Positions 53,803 to 63,464 of a stretch of 64,000 nt of DNA are shown here, piece after piece. The DNA lies in the NCBI GenBank assembly GCA_021199375.1, contig JAJQIB010000014.1, positions 19,792 to 83,791 of the forward strand. The letters are read 5' to 3'. A program made the position numbers and the translations under genes. This DNA comes from Ruminococcus sp. GTDB lineage: Bacteria; Bacillota; Clostridia; Oscillospirales; Ruminococcaceae. Every line of letters starts with the position of its first letter. Position 1 is the stretch's first letter. Under the pieces are notes generated by a model that had not been told where the DNA came from, made no database searches, and worked only from the letters and a program-made list of their open reading frames with translations.

Positions 53803-53822
53803 TTTTATCTTCTTTCTTCTCC

Positions 53823-54326
53823 TCAATATAAGTCACTAAATAAAGCACTCTTCCAATTATCCACTAGCATTTGTAATGAATAAGCAGCGTTTGCAGGACT
53901 TGTTGACGGCAAAATGATAATTTCTATCCCTGTTTTATCCTGCAAATATTTTTTGTATAGCTTGCCTGCAGTGTTTCCATTAGCAAAAATATGACGTATA
54001 TTTGTCTTGCTTAGCAAAAGCTCGATATCTGTAGGAATAACATTTTTTATGCTGCTGTCGGAGGATCCCTTGATATCACATTCTGAAATTACATCATATA
54101 TAGCAACATGACACGAAAGCAGCATTTGCTTTTTCTCCTCGATTGTTTTTGGTTCATTACATTTTAATATTTCTGACATCACCCGCCAGAAGCGATTTCT
54201 TGGATGCCCGTAATAAAATCCTTGTTCTCTTGATTTTACCGAAGGAAGGCTCCCAAGTATCAGTATTTGTGAGCTTTCATCAAACACCGGCTCAAATGTA
54301 TGCCGAATGCGAGTATATTCTGCCAT
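53823..54326 (-). CDS. DNA-deoxyinosine glycosylase (uracil-DNA glycosylase superfamily, family 6)
   Basis: 167 residues. Removes hypoxanthine (deaminated adenine) from DNA in base excision repair. The fold motifs are ILGSLPSVKSRE (loop 1), the characteristic FYYGHPRNRFW, and LPSTSPANAAY (leucine-loop region). The GHPRNRFW block separates this group from Mug proper. GGAGG precedes ATG 54326. It follows rlmD with a 47-base gap, probably on the recJ-rel transcript. Confidence 0.86.
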   Translation of the reverse strand: MAEYTRIRHTFEPVFDESSQILILGSLPSVKSREQGFYYGHPRNRFWRVMSEILKCNEPKTIEEKKQMLLSCHVAIYDVISECDIKGSSDSSIKNVIPTDIELLLSKTNIRHIFANGNTAGKLYKKYLQDKTGIEIIILPSTSPANAAYSLQMLVDNWKSALFSDLY

Positions 54327-54373
54327 CTTTCCTCCATTCGATTTTTATTGTCTTCATAAAAATATTCCGGCAA

Positions 54374-55732
54374 TTATTTTTTTCTTACTATTAATATGAT
54401 GCATTCAACATGTCCCGTTCTAGGAAACAAATCCACAGCCTGTCCTTTAATTGCTTTGTATCCTAGCTCTTCAAGAATTGCACAGTCCCTTGCGGCTGTG
54501 GAGGGATTGCAGGAGATCATTACTATTTTGTCGGGCTCCATTTTTGTCATATATTCAAGCGATGCTTTGTCGCAGCCCTTTCTTGCAGGATCTGCAATGA
54601 TAACGTTTGGATGCTCGCCCTTTTCGTATAAGAGCTTAGCAGCCTTGCCGGCATCTCCGCATATAAATTCACAATTATCAATTGAATTGATATTTGCATT
54701 TTGCTTTGCATTTTCAATTGCCTCAGGTACAATTTCTACTCCGATGAGCTTTTTAACATTTTTAGCCATTGATAGTCCGATTGTTCCGGCTCCGCAATAT
54801 AAATCCAGTAATGTATCATCCTTTGTAAGTGATGCAAGCTCTGCTGCTTTTGAGTAGAGAAGCTCAGCCTGATGAGTGTTAATCTGATAAAATGATTTAA
54901 GCGAGATTTCCACAAGATTTCCACACATGATATCGTGGATATGATCTTCACCAAAAAGCGTAATTGACTCATCGCCTAAAATAACGTTGGTGCTGCGTGA
55001 GTTTACATTTAAAAGAAATGACTTGATTTGTGTGTATTTCACAGATAAGTTTTTGGCTAGTGCTCTAAACTCATTTGTGTAGTCCTTAGATGTCACAACA
55101 ATTGCAACCATTATTTCACCGCTGTGATATCCTTGCCTAAGAAATATGTGTCTTAATAAGCCTTCTCCGTTTTTTTCATTATATGATGTAAGTCCCCGCT
55201 CGTTTGCAAAGTCAAGAATGTCGTTACAGATTTTAAGAAATATACTTGGCAAAAGATTACAGCTTACGCATTTAATCGCTCTGTGAGATCGTTTTGCGTA
55301 GTATCCTGCATAAAGCTTGCCGTTTTCGTCAGTTGATATAGGAAATTGTGCTTTGTTTCTGTAATTGCTTGTGCTTTTAGCTCCTATAATCTCACTGAAT
55401 TCTACATCAAGTCCGCCGATTCTTTTAAAGGCATCGGTGACAAATTTTTGCTTGGCGCTAAGCTCCTGCTCGTAGGTTATGTGTCGAAATGAGCATCCGC
55501 CACACATGCCAAAGGCTTCACAGTCACTGCTCATTCTGCTTTCCGAAGGCTTTATAATGCTTTCAATAATGCCATAATAATAGCTTTTTTTGTCCTTAAC
55601 AATACGGCATTTTATTACATCTCCAATGGCTGTATACGGTACAAAAACAGCTATACCATTATATCTGCCGACACCGTTTCCTTCGCTTGTTAAGTCGGTT
55701 ATTTCAAGCTCTATTATATCATTCTTTTGCAT
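54374..55732 (-). CDS. rlmD: 23S rRNA uracil-C5 methyltransferase (RlmD/RlmCD type)
   Basis: 452 residues. TRAM domain (1-58), an iron-sulfur site with CEAFGMCGGCSFRH, a SAM methyltransferase fold (LLDLYCGAGTIGLSMA) and the nucleophile Cys in ISCNPSTAARD. It methylates U1939-type uracils in 23S rRNA; in Firmicutes one enzyme may cover two sites, so the exact position is open. It overlaps hemZ by 14 bases. Confidence 0.92.
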   Translation of the reverse strand: MQKNDIIELEITDLTSEGNGVGRYNGIAVFVPYTAIGDVIKCRIVKDKKSYYYGIIESIIKPSESRMSSDCEAFGMCGGCSFRHITYEQELSAKQKFVTDAFKRIGGLDVEFSEIIGAKSTSNYRNKAQFPISTDENGKLYAGYYAKRSHRAIKCVSCNLLPSIFLKICNDILDFANERGLTSYNEKNGEGLLRHIFLRQGYHSGEIMVAIVVTSKDYTNEFRALAKNLSVKYTQIKSFLLNVNSRSTNVILGDESITLFGEDHIHDIMCGNLVEISLKSFYQINTHQAELLYSKAAELASLTKDDTLLDLYCGAGTIGLSMAKNVKKLIGVEIVPEAIENAKQNANINSIDNCEFICGDAGKAAKLLYEKGEHPNVIIADPARKGCDKASLEYMTKMEPDKIVMISCNPSTAARDCAILEELGYKAIKGQAVDLFPRTGHVECIILIVRKK

Positions 55733-57203
55733 AAAATTCCTCTATTCTCTTCTTGCGGTCAAGCATGATTTCAAAATTATTGTTATAGTCGAGCGGATAT
55801 TTATAGTTGTATACTCTTTCAAGACGCCCGCCATCATTATCGATTAGCTTTGTCGAGCCGTTAGCGCCAAGTGCTATTATTGTCTGAACCTCTTCCATTA
55901 TGAGTATGTTGTATAGACTTTCATGACCAGGCTTTACCCAGCCGATGTTTTCTAAATTTTCTATCATGTTTTTTTGCTTATACAGATAATAGGGCTTGTA
56001 GCCATTTTCATAAAGCCTTGATGTCGCATAATCCACCATTTCGCTTGCGGGGTTTTTCATTATGCTTTTTTTATCCGCCTTGCTGTTAAGTCTTGCTGAG
56101 CGTTTAATTGATAGTGTATGAACCGTGATGCTTTCAGGAGCAAGCCTAACAAGCTCATCCACTGTATATTTAAAGCTGTCTGTTGTATCAGTAGGCAAGC
56201 CTGCAATAATATCGGTGTTAATTGATGTAAAGCCAACCTCTCGTGCAAGCCTAAAGCTGTTAAAAAACTGAGTGGCAGTATGATTTCTTCCAATTTGCTC
56301 AAGAACATTATCATTAAGCGTTTGTGGATTTATCGAAATTCTTGTGCATCCATTTTCCAAAATCGTAGCAAGCTTATCCTCGGTGATGGTATCAGGTCTG
56401 CCTGCTTCGATTGTGTATTCTGTCACATAGGATAGGTCAAAGCTTTCAGAAATAGTGTTCATAATCCGTTTAAGCTGCTGCGCTGAAAGTGTAGTAGGTG
56501 TTCCACCTCCAAAATAGACGGTATTTGCTTTTAGTCCAAGCTTTTCGATTATTTTTCCTGTGTGTTTAATTTCTGCACAGAGGTTTTCAATATATGTGGG
56601 AATTAGCTTTTTTACAGCTGTGCCTGATGCTGATTGCGAAATGAAAGAGCAATATGAGCATCTGCTTGGACAAAAGGGAATTGATATGTATAAGCCAAAT
56701 GCTTTATTTTGCGTCTGTTTGATTTTTTCTAAAATAGGCTTTTGAGTTAGAGCTGTATTATAAGCTATTTTGCATTTATCGGGTGCAACGAAATACTTAG
56801 CCTGCAGTAGGTTAAATATTTCGTCTTCATCAAGACCCTCATCAATTAGCCTATGAATCTGCTTTACAGGACGTACTCCTGTTAATACGCCCCATTTGCT
56901 GCTTATTCCTGTAAGCTCGCTCATTCCACAATATAAAAGTCTGCTAAGCTGCATCTCACATTCGTTATCATCAGCATTAGCTGAAATTCTTATCGAATGC
57001 TTGCGTCTATCAGCTCCAATTTGTACTATCACATACAAAAGCGTATGTTTTTTAGTGACCTTTTTACGTATAAAAGCAAAATCTTCCTCAAAGGTTTGAT
57101 TTTTTTCGTCATAAGAAAAATTAAACCTTTGTGCAGGAAGAAATAGCTTCATTATAGCCTCGATTTCGTACTTATAATCATTTCCGCTGAAAATCAGCCT
57201 CAT
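55719..57203 (-). CDS. hemZ: Coproporphyrinogen dehydrogenase-like radical SAM protein HemZ
   Basis: 494 residues. N-terminal HemZ-specific domain (1-165) followed by the radical SAM core with IPFCPSRCSYCSF (CxxxCxxC and an extra Cys), YFGGGTPTTL and GLPTDT. It is the Firmicutes HemZ type rather than HemN. Anaerobes without heme synthesis often keep it, so its true substrate here is uncertain. No other heme gene is in the window. ATG 57203 has GAGGGG upstream; 12 bases follow the MBL gene. Confidence 0.88.
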   Translation of the reverse strand: MRLIFSGNDYKYEIEAIMKLFLPAQRFNFSYDEKNQTFEEDFAFIRKKVTKKHTLLYVIVQIGADRRKHSIRISANADDNECEMQLSRLLYCGMSELTGISSKWGVLTGVRPVKQIHRLIDEGLDEDEIFNLLQAKYFVAPDKCKIAYNTALTQKPILEKIKQTQNKAFGLYISIPFCPSRCSYCSFISQSASGTAVKKLIPTYIENLCAEIKHTGKIIEKLGLKANTVYFGGGTPTTLSAQQLKRIMNTISESFDLSYVTEYTIEAGRPDTITEDKLATILENGCTRISINPQTLNDNVLEQIGRNHTATQFFNSFRLAREVGFTSINTDIIAGLPTDTTDSFKYTVDELVRLAPESITVHTLSIKRSARLNSKADKKSIMKNPASEMVDYATSRLYENGYKPYYLYKQKNMIENLENIGWVKPGHESLYNILIMEEVQTIIALGANGSTKLIDNDGGRLERVYNYKYPLDYNNNFEIMLDRKKRIEEFYAKE

Positions 57204-57215
57204 ATCTTTACCCCT

Positions 57216-57839
57216 CTACTGTAAATAAGGATTGTACTTTTTCTCGCTTTCGAGTGATGTTTCACACATATGTCCGGGAAGAATGCGCAGATTGCCGCCA
57301 AGCTTTTTGATGATTCCCATAGAAAACATCAGATTGCTGTAATTACCGTCAGGCATATCTGTTCTTCCGACTGAGCGTGCAAATAATGTATCGCCCGAAA
57401 ACATAACATCGTTTATAATGTAGCAAACAGATCCTGATGTGTGACCCGGAGTATGAACAACATCAAATTCAAGCTCATCCTGCTTTATTATATCACCGTC
57501 ATTTACTCCTAATGCTCCATCAAAGGTTCTTAACCCGCGAACGCGAAAGACATTTATCAGAAGCCCTTCATCGTCATCAGATAGCTTTTTTAAGTCCATC
57601 TCATGAATGTATACCTCACATCCTGTAGCATCTACCAGGTCTGCCACAGCACCCACGTGGTCAAAATGTCCGTGAGTCAGTAGTATTTTTTTTAGCGTAA
57701 GTCCGTGTGATTCTATTTCATTTAAAATGTAATCTGCCTGTGCAGGAGCATCTATAAGCACTGCATTACCGCATTCAGATGCTACAATATAGCTGTTTGT
57801 ATCACATACGCTCAGCGGTTTAAGCTTAATTATATCCAA
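57216..57839 (-). CDS. MBL-fold metallo-hydrolase (glyoxalase II-like)
   Basis: 207 residues. Full MBL metal site: LTHGHFDHVGA (HxHxDH), HTPGHTSGSVCY, FSGDTLF and ILPGHM. This is the YcbL/glyoxalase II-like group of small hydrolases. The start is TTG 57839, nine bases after AAGGAG. It sits between rel and hemZ, a conserved Firmicutes arrangement. The substrate is not known. Confidence 0.88.
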   Translation of the reverse strand: MDIIKLKPLSVCDTNSYIVASECGNAVLIDAPAQADYILNEIESHGLTLKKILLTHGHFDHVGAVADLVDATGCEVYIHEMDLKKLSDDDEGLLINVFRVRGLRTFDGALGVNDGDIIKQDELEFDVVHTPGHTSGSVCYIINDVMFSGDTLFARSVGRTDMPDGNYSNLMFSMGIIKKLGGNLRILPGHMCETSLESEKKYNPYLQ

Positions 57840-57852
57840 TTATGTCAACTCC

Positions 57853-60150
57853 TTATCTTCCGCTTCTCTCAACGCTTATTACGTTTTTGATCTTTTTAAT
57901 TCGTGAAATAACGCTGTTTAGCTGATCCATGCCGGCAACGCTTAGTGTTACAGATAAAATAGCATTGCCGTTTTTAAGCTCTCTTGATGATGATTCGTAA
58001 ATATAGATATTAATCATCGCAAGAGCCGAGGAAACATCCGCTAAAAGACCTATTCTGTCAACTGCTACTATATCAAGCGTGGTCTTAAAATACGTAGATT
58101 CGGTCTTCGTCTCTTCCCAGTGAACATTTATCCACCTGTCCTTTTGATCCGGATTATCCTTTTGTGACAGGTAGTTTACACAGTCGCATTTGTGTACCGA
58201 TACGCCATGTCCACGTGTAATGAAGCCAATAACATCATCTCCGGGCAGGGGATTGCAGCATTGTGCAAATTTCACCACACAGTCATCAATACCGTCTACA
58301 ATTACACCTGATTTCTTTTTTAGTGATCTGGGTTTAATATCCTCCTGAGTAATTTCAGGCTGTGTCTTTTCGGAATAGCGCTTGGTATATTCAATTTTTA
58401 GGTGCTGCATGAGCTTTGAAAGCTGAACACCACCATAGCCTATAGCTGCAAAAAAATCATCAAGAGTTTCACAGCTGTGCTTTTTCATATCAAGCTTTAA
58501 GAAGTCCTCAAGATCCTCCTCAGGAACTCTTAGGTTATAGTGCCTAAATTCACGCTCAAGTGCGGTTTTGCCCTCGTATATATTCTCCTCACGGCGTTCC
58601 TTTTTGAACCACGAGCGAATTTTTGATTTTGCCTCATTGGTTTTTGCAATATTTAACCAAGAACGTGAGGGTCCGTGCCCTTCAATATTTGTTGTAAGTA
58701 TTTCAATTATTTCACCTGTTACAAGCTGATGGTCGTATGAAACCATCTTTTTATCCGCCTTAGCTCCGCACATTTTGTGACCGACCTCAGTGTGGATTGC
58801 ATAGGCAAAATCTATTACCGTTGAGCCTTTAGGCAGAGTAATCATATCCCCCTTAGGTGTAAATGCAAATACATCTTCCGGAGCAAGGTCATTTTTAATT
58901 GCACGAACAATTTCCTCAACGTCGTTCGATTCCTGTTGAGACTCAATAATTTGGCGAACCCATGCTATGCGGTTGTCATCCTTAGAGCTGCCGCCCTTTA
59001 TTCCTTCTTTGTACTTCCAGTGAGCGGCGATGCCGTATTCTGCCATTCTGTGCATTTCCCATGTGCGTATTTGTACTTCAAATGGTATGCCCTCACGTCC
59101 GATAACGGTAGTATGAAGTGACTGATACATATTAGGCTTAGGTGTTGAAATGTAGTCTTTAAACCTATTAGGTATCGGTCTGAACATATCGTGAATAATT
59201 CCCAAAACGTTATAGCATTCAGGAATTGTATTGACAATAATTCTTACTGCATATCTGTCATATATTTGATCTATATCCTTGCCGTCACGATAAACCTTCT
59301 TATATATGCCATAATTTGATTTTACTCGTCCTTCAATTTGTGGCATCGGTGAATAGTTTTCCTTTTCAAGTCTATCGGAAATCTTCCTTTTAATGTTTTC
59401 GACTAGAGTTTCTCTATCGTCCTTTCTTAGCTGCATTTGCTCCTCGATTTCCATATATGCATAAGGATCCAGGTAGTAAAATGCTAAGTCCTCGATTTCG
59501 TCCTTTATTGAGCTTATACCAAGTCTGTGAGCTATAGGAGCATAGATATTCATTGTTTCATGTGCAATGGTTCTGCGCTTTTCCTCACGACAATATTTAA
59601 GTGTTCGCATATTGTGTAAACGGTCAGACAGCTTTATTATGATGACACGAATATCCTCACTCATTGCAAGCAGAATTTTACGAATGTTTTCAGCCTTCTG
59701 TTCCTCTTTAGTGAAAATCTCCACCTTGCCAAGCTTTGTGACTCCGTTTACGAGCATAGCGACATCGCTGCCGAATTTTTTTTCTAGCTCTTCAAGCGTA
59801 CATTCAGTATCCTCAACCACATCGTGTAAGAGTGCAGCGCATATTGTATCGGTATCCATCCCAAGCTCAAGCAAAATGTATGCTACTGAAAGCGGATGAC
59901 TTATATATGGCTCGCCAGATTCACGTTTTTGATCATGGTGATAATGCTCAGCAAACTCATATGCAGCTACGATTTTATCTAGATCGTACGTCTTTTCGCT
60001 ATCGAGAATTTTTTGAATGAGCGCGTCAATGGTTACGTCCTCTTGAGGCTCAATCAAATAGTCGTTCTCACGAGAGCTTTTCTTTTCAGGAAGTGGCGGC
60101 AATTGCTCAGATCTCGTTTTCTCTGCATTTATTCTCTCTTTATCATCCAT
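57853..60150 (-). CDS. rel: Bifunctional (p)ppGpp synthetase/hydrolase
   Basis: 765 residues, full-length Rel/SpoT homologue. It makes and degrades the stringent-response alarmones. The hydrolase HD domain has YISHPLSVA and LLHDVVEDT, the synthetase domain DRYAVRIIV and YQSLHTTVIG. The TGS domain (about 415-475, VFAFTPKGDMITLPKGSTV), a zinc-finger/RIS region with CCNPLPGD and a C-terminal ACT domain (about 690-765) follow. Conserved neighbours recJ upstream and the MBL gene downstream. Confidence 0.96.
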   Translation of the reverse strand: MDDKERINAEKTRSEQLPPLPEKKSSRENDYLIEPQEDVTIDALIQKILDSEKTYDLDKIVAAYEFAEHYHHDQKRESGEPYISHPLSVAYILLELGMDTDTICAALLHDVVEDTECTLEELEKKFGSDVAMLVNGVTKLGKVEIFTKEEQKAENIRKILLAMSEDIRVIIIKLSDRLHNMRTLKYCREEKRRTIAHETMNIYAPIAHRLGISSIKDEIEDLAFYYLDPYAYMEIEEQMQLRKDDRETLVENIKRKISDRLEKENYSPMPQIEGRVKSNYGIYKKVYRDGKDIDQIYDRYAVRIIVNTIPECYNVLGIIHDMFRPIPNRFKDYISTPKPNMYQSLHTTVIGREGIPFEVQIRTWEMHRMAEYGIAAHWKYKEGIKGGSSKDDNRIAWVRQIIESQQESNDVEEIVRAIKNDLAPEDVFAFTPKGDMITLPKGSTVIDFAYAIHTEVGHKMCGAKADKKMVSYDHQLVTGEIIEILTTNIEGHGPSRSWLNIAKTNEAKSKIRSWFKKERREENIYEGKTALEREFRHYNLRVPEEDLEDFLKLDMKKHSCETLDDFFAAIGYGGVQLSKLMQHLKIEYTKRYSEKTQPEITQEDIKPRSLKKKSGVIVDGIDDCVVKFAQCCNPLPGDDVIGFITRGHGVSVHKCDCVNYLSQKDNPDQKDRWINVHWEETKTESTYFKTTLDIVAVDRIGLLADVSSALAMINIYIYESSSRELKNGNAILSVTLSVAGMDQLNSVISRIKKIKNVISVERSGR

Positions 60151-60174
60151 AATCCATTACCTTCTCTCAACTAT

Positions 60175-62205
60175 CTATCTATTTACCATATTTATTAGCT
60201 TTTTTATTATATCCGTTTCTTCTAAATTTGCTCGTGACCTTGCCGGCAAAAGCTTGATTTTTTGATCACCTGCTTCAAGCTGTGCAAGACCTGCTTCACA
60301 AAAGGCTTCTAGACATACACGAAGCTTGCAATAGTTCATAACAGGATTATTTATACGCATAAAAAGCGTGTCTATATCAATCTCACCAAGTCTTCCGATG
60401 AGCTTGTATACATTTACAAGCTCGTTTCTGGTCGGCAGTATTTTTCTTAAGAAGCTTTTCGGCACTGCTACATTGTTTATAAATCGCTCCCAGCAGTCCT
60501 TTGCTGCAAAGTACTTATTTGTATTCATACCGGCAGGCTTTATATCCTTGACCTTAACCGATACGGATTTTTTGCCATTATATTCATTTATATCTATGTT
60601 TGCGGCAATGTCAACATCAGAACCGATATCAAAGAACATCTCGTTTGGACTCTTTGAAAAAATGAGTGCATAAATATTTACACCTTCATAGCTTATCATT
60701 ATTTTTGTATGCTTTCCTTCTGAAAGAGGATATATACCCTTTACCCTGCAATTTGGCAGGTAGAACACAGGCTGTGCGTTTCCGACTCCAAATGGAGCAA
60801 GCGTTTCAAGTGTAGATATATTTTCAACTGTCAGCTGTGATGATGGCAAAATCATATCGCATTCGGTCGTAGGAGCAGGCATTTGAGGTACTTTGTTGGC
60901 ATACTCTAAAACCTTGTTTGTAAATGCTTCGATATTTTCACTCTTTAATGAAAGTCCACCGGCGCATTCATGACCGCCAAACTTATCAAGGAAAGCGGAT
61001 GCATATGTAAGACAGGAATGAATATTAAAGCCCTTTAGGCTTCTTGCACTTCCTCTAGCATTACCATCTTTATCTATCGATATTATAATATTCGGCTTGC
61101 CATATGCTTCAAGAACCTTTGAGGAAACAATACCTATAACACCATGATGCCAATTTTCGCCCACAAGCACCATTACACGCTTGTCTAATACCTCTGCATG
61201 ATTATCTATATATATTTTAATCATATCAAAGATTTCATTTTCGATGCTTTTTCGGCTTTTATTCAGCTCATCTAGCTTATCTGCAAGGCTTTGTGCCTCA
61301 TCCTCGTCCTCGGTAAGAAGCGTATTAAGAGCAAGAGTAGGGGAGTCCATTCGACCTGCTGCATTTATTCTAGGACATATTTGAAAGGCAAGCGTGCCGG
61401 CGGTAAGCTTATCACGCTTAACCTGTGCGGTATCTATAAGTCTGTTTAGTCCATAGCTTTCGGAATTTTTAAGATACATAAGACCTTGCTTTACTATTAA
61501 GCGATTTTCTCCGCAAAGAGGGACTAAATCTCCGACGGTGCCTATAGCACATATGTCGGAGTATTGCTCGATTACTGCATCAAAAATACCATCGTCTAAG
61601 GCTGCACAAAGCTTTAAAGCAACACCCACTCCTGCAAGATCCTTAAATGTTGAGGGACAGGTTTGCTTATGTGGATTAATAATAGCTGCTGCTTCAGGCA
61701 AATCCTCAGGTGGCTGATGGTGATCGGTTATAACAAGCTTCATGCCGTACTCGGATATGCGCTTTGCCTCATCCACACACGATATGCCGTTATCAACCGT
61801 AACAACAAGCTCAACACCTTTTTTATGCAAATCGTCTATCGCATCTAGTGTCATGCCATAGCCGGCTTCTCTTTCGTTGATATAATATATAACATTCGCA
61901 CCCATGCTTTGAAGATAGCTGTAAAGCAATGCTGTTGCTGTAATTCCGTCGCAGTCATAATCGCCATAAACACATATAAGCCTAAACTCATCTATATATG
62001 AATTTATTACATCTACAGCGCTTTTCATATCCTCAATTAAGAAGGGATCTTCAAGCTCGCCCTGACTAAAAAAATCGACGACCTGTTCAAATTCGCAAAA
62101 GCCTCGTGAAGTCAAGACCTCAAGAACAAGCATACTAAGATCACATTTTAGCTTAAATTCCCCAGCAAGCTTTTCGTCAGCCTGTCTTACAATCCAATTT
62201 TTCAT
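60175..62205 (-). CDS. recJ: Single-stranded-DNA-specific exonuclease RecJ
   Basis: 676 residues. 5'-3' ssDNA exonuclease in recombination and repair. DHH-family motifs: VYGDYDCDGITATALL, VTVDNGISC, ITDHHQPPEDLP, then the DHHA1 domain with GGHECAGGLSL and an OB domain. The C-terminal 100 residues form a small winged-helix-like extension (KILPTRNELVNVYKLIGRLG). AAGGACGGAG precedes ATG 62205; its promoter is at 62241-62269. Confidence 0.95.
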   Translation of the reverse strand: MKNWIVRQADEKLAGEFKLKCDLSMLVLEVLTSRGFCEFEQVVDFFSQGELEDPFLIEDMKSAVDVINSYIDEFRLICVYGDYDCDGITATALLYSYLQSMGANVIYYINEREAGYGMTLDAIDDLHKKGVELVVTVDNGISCVDEAKRISEYGMKLVITDHHQPPEDLPEAAAIINPHKQTCPSTFKDLAGVGVALKLCAALDDGIFDAVIEQYSDICAIGTVGDLVPLCGENRLIVKQGLMYLKNSESYGLNRLIDTAQVKRDKLTAGTLAFQICPRINAAGRMDSPTLALNTLLTEDEDEAQSLADKLDELNKSRKSIENEIFDMIKIYIDNHAEVLDKRVMVLVGENWHHGVIGIVSSKVLEAYGKPNIIISIDKDGNARGSARSLKGFNIHSCLTYASAFLDKFGGHECAGGLSLKSENIEAFTNKVLEYANKVPQMPAPTTECDMILPSSQLTVENISTLETLAPFGVGNAQPVFYLPNCRVKGIYPLSEGKHTKIMISYEGVNIYALIFSKSPNEMFFDIGSDVDIAANIDINEYNGKKSVSVKVKDIKPAGMNTNKYFAAKDCWERFINNVAVPKSFLRKILPTRNELVNVYKLIGRLGEIDIDTLFMRINNPVMNYCKLRVCLEAFCEAGLAQLEAGDQKIKLLPARSRANLEETDIIKKLINMVNR

Positions 62206-62231
62206 TTACTCCGTCCTTATCATTTGAGTAT

Positions 62232-63302
62232 TTATATTTTATTATACCACATCTTGTGAGTATTTTCAATAGTCAGAAGTATATTTTGAAAAAAGTTAAT
62301 TTTTTTATAGGCAAGCACCTTGCTGTGCTTTTCATCAGTGTTGGTTTCTTCAACAGTGAACTTGATCGAGATATATCCGTCCTTGTCAATAGAACCATTA
62401 TCATCAAACGCTTTCTTTAGGACAATTTGACCGTCATCGTCAGAGGGCGTTGTGTAAACTGTTGCTAAATAACTGCTACCCTTCTTACCAGTTTCACCGT
62501 TGTCTATCATTACACAACTCGAAACATCTCCAAATGTTGATGAAGTAGCTTCTATTCTCCAGTGTGTTCCTGCTGTACCTTTGTCACTTACATAAGGTGA
62601 AATTTCAGATGAAGACATTCCTGTTATGCTCGAAATATATGTTATAACGTCACTTTTACTACTAAATTCACCGAGGTAAATCCACATATGATTGTAACCA
62701 CCATACTGATTTTCGCATACAACTATTGATCCGGGTGTAATATCTTCTGTTTCGCTTATTTGCCAATAGCGAAGCCATCCATTATCACCATTTTTATAAT
62801 TAGCCGTGCTTGTGTCTTGATTTGCTTTATCGGCGGTTATGGTTTGGGTTACGCCGCCATATGTCCACTTAAATGTCGTGCTTGAAGTGATTTTTCCTGA
62901 ATAACCAGAGGAGGTTACTTTCGTGTAGAGCCAATCATATGTGTCTCTAGGAACAGGATTGTTAGTGGCATAACCGCTTGTAGATACTCCTAATGTTCCT
63001 AATGTCCAATAAACAAGACCAGAACAATCTAGGGAAGTCACTTTACTTGCACTTAGAAAACTGCCGTTTGAATAACCTTTCGAGTTTAATTTGTACGACT
63101 TTCCTAGTACAGAACAAGCTTGAGCAATAACGTTTTCTGCTGAAAGCTTTATGTCTCCTGTCGTAGCTGCATCTGCTGTAATCGTTGGAAAAGTGGAAAC
63201 AAAAGTTGTCATAGCCAAAGCTACTGCTGCCAAGCATGAAACAATTCTCTTACCAAGTTTTCTGTCTTTTGACTTTCTTTTGAGTTTTCCTACTATACTC
63301 AA
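62232..63302 (-). CDS. Secreted NlpC/P60-like hydrolase, apparently 3'-truncated
   Basis: 356 residues with a signal peptide after a basic N-terminus. The NlpC/P60-type domain carries TSLDCSGLVYW (catalytic Cys about residue 92) and NHMWIYLG (catalytic His). A following segment IVLKKAFDDNG...ISIKFTVEETNT looks like the first strands of a Cna-B domain that stops short. The last residues (from about SKVLAYKK) are AT-rich, fit no domain, and are encoded by the recJ promoter itself. The start is TTG 63302, with AAAGGA nine bases upstream. It probably once encoded a longer surface protein. A GTGC-GAAA-GCAC hairpin lies just upstream (63320-63331). Confidence 0.75.
   Translation of the reverse strand: MSIVGKLKRKSKDRKLGKRIVSCLAAVALAMTTFVSTFPTITADAATTGDIKLSAENVIAQACSVLGKSYKLNSKGYSNGSFLSASKVTSLDCSGLVYWTLGTLGVSTSGYATNNPVPRDTYDWLYTKVTSSGYSGKITSSTTFKWTYGGVTQTITADKANQDTSTANYKNGDNGWLRYWQISETEDITPGSIVVCENQYGGYNHMWIYLGEFSSKSDVITYISSITGMSSSEISPYVSDKGTAGTHWRIEATSSTFGDVSSCVMIDNGETGKKGSSYLATVYTTPSDDDGQIVLKKAFDDNGSIDKDGYISIKFTVEETNTDEKHSKVLAYKKINFFQNILLTIENTHKMWYNKI
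62241..62269 (-). promoter_or_regulatory. Promoter of the recJ-rel operon
   Basis: On the minus strand: TTGAAA (62264-62269), 17-bp spacer, TATAAT (62241-62246). It lies entirely within the 3' end of the NlpC/P60 reading frame. Confidence 0.8.
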
Positions 63303-63392
63303 AGAATCACGTCCTTTCTGTGCTTTCGCACGTTTTATACTATTTTCTATGTCAACTCCTATGCAGGAGAATTATTTTTTAAAAAACAAAAA

Positions 63393-63417
63393 GACTTTGA
63401 GTGTGTTGCTCAAAGTC
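63393..63417 (-). terminator. Intrinsic terminator of the transglutaminase gene
   Basis: GACTTTGAG (63393-63401) pairs with CTCAAAGTC (63409-63417). On the minus strand it is followed by T5GT6. Confidence 0.92.
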
Positions 63418-63464
63418 CTAAGTTAGTCTACAAATATTAATAATTGTTTTTTAATCTTATACTG

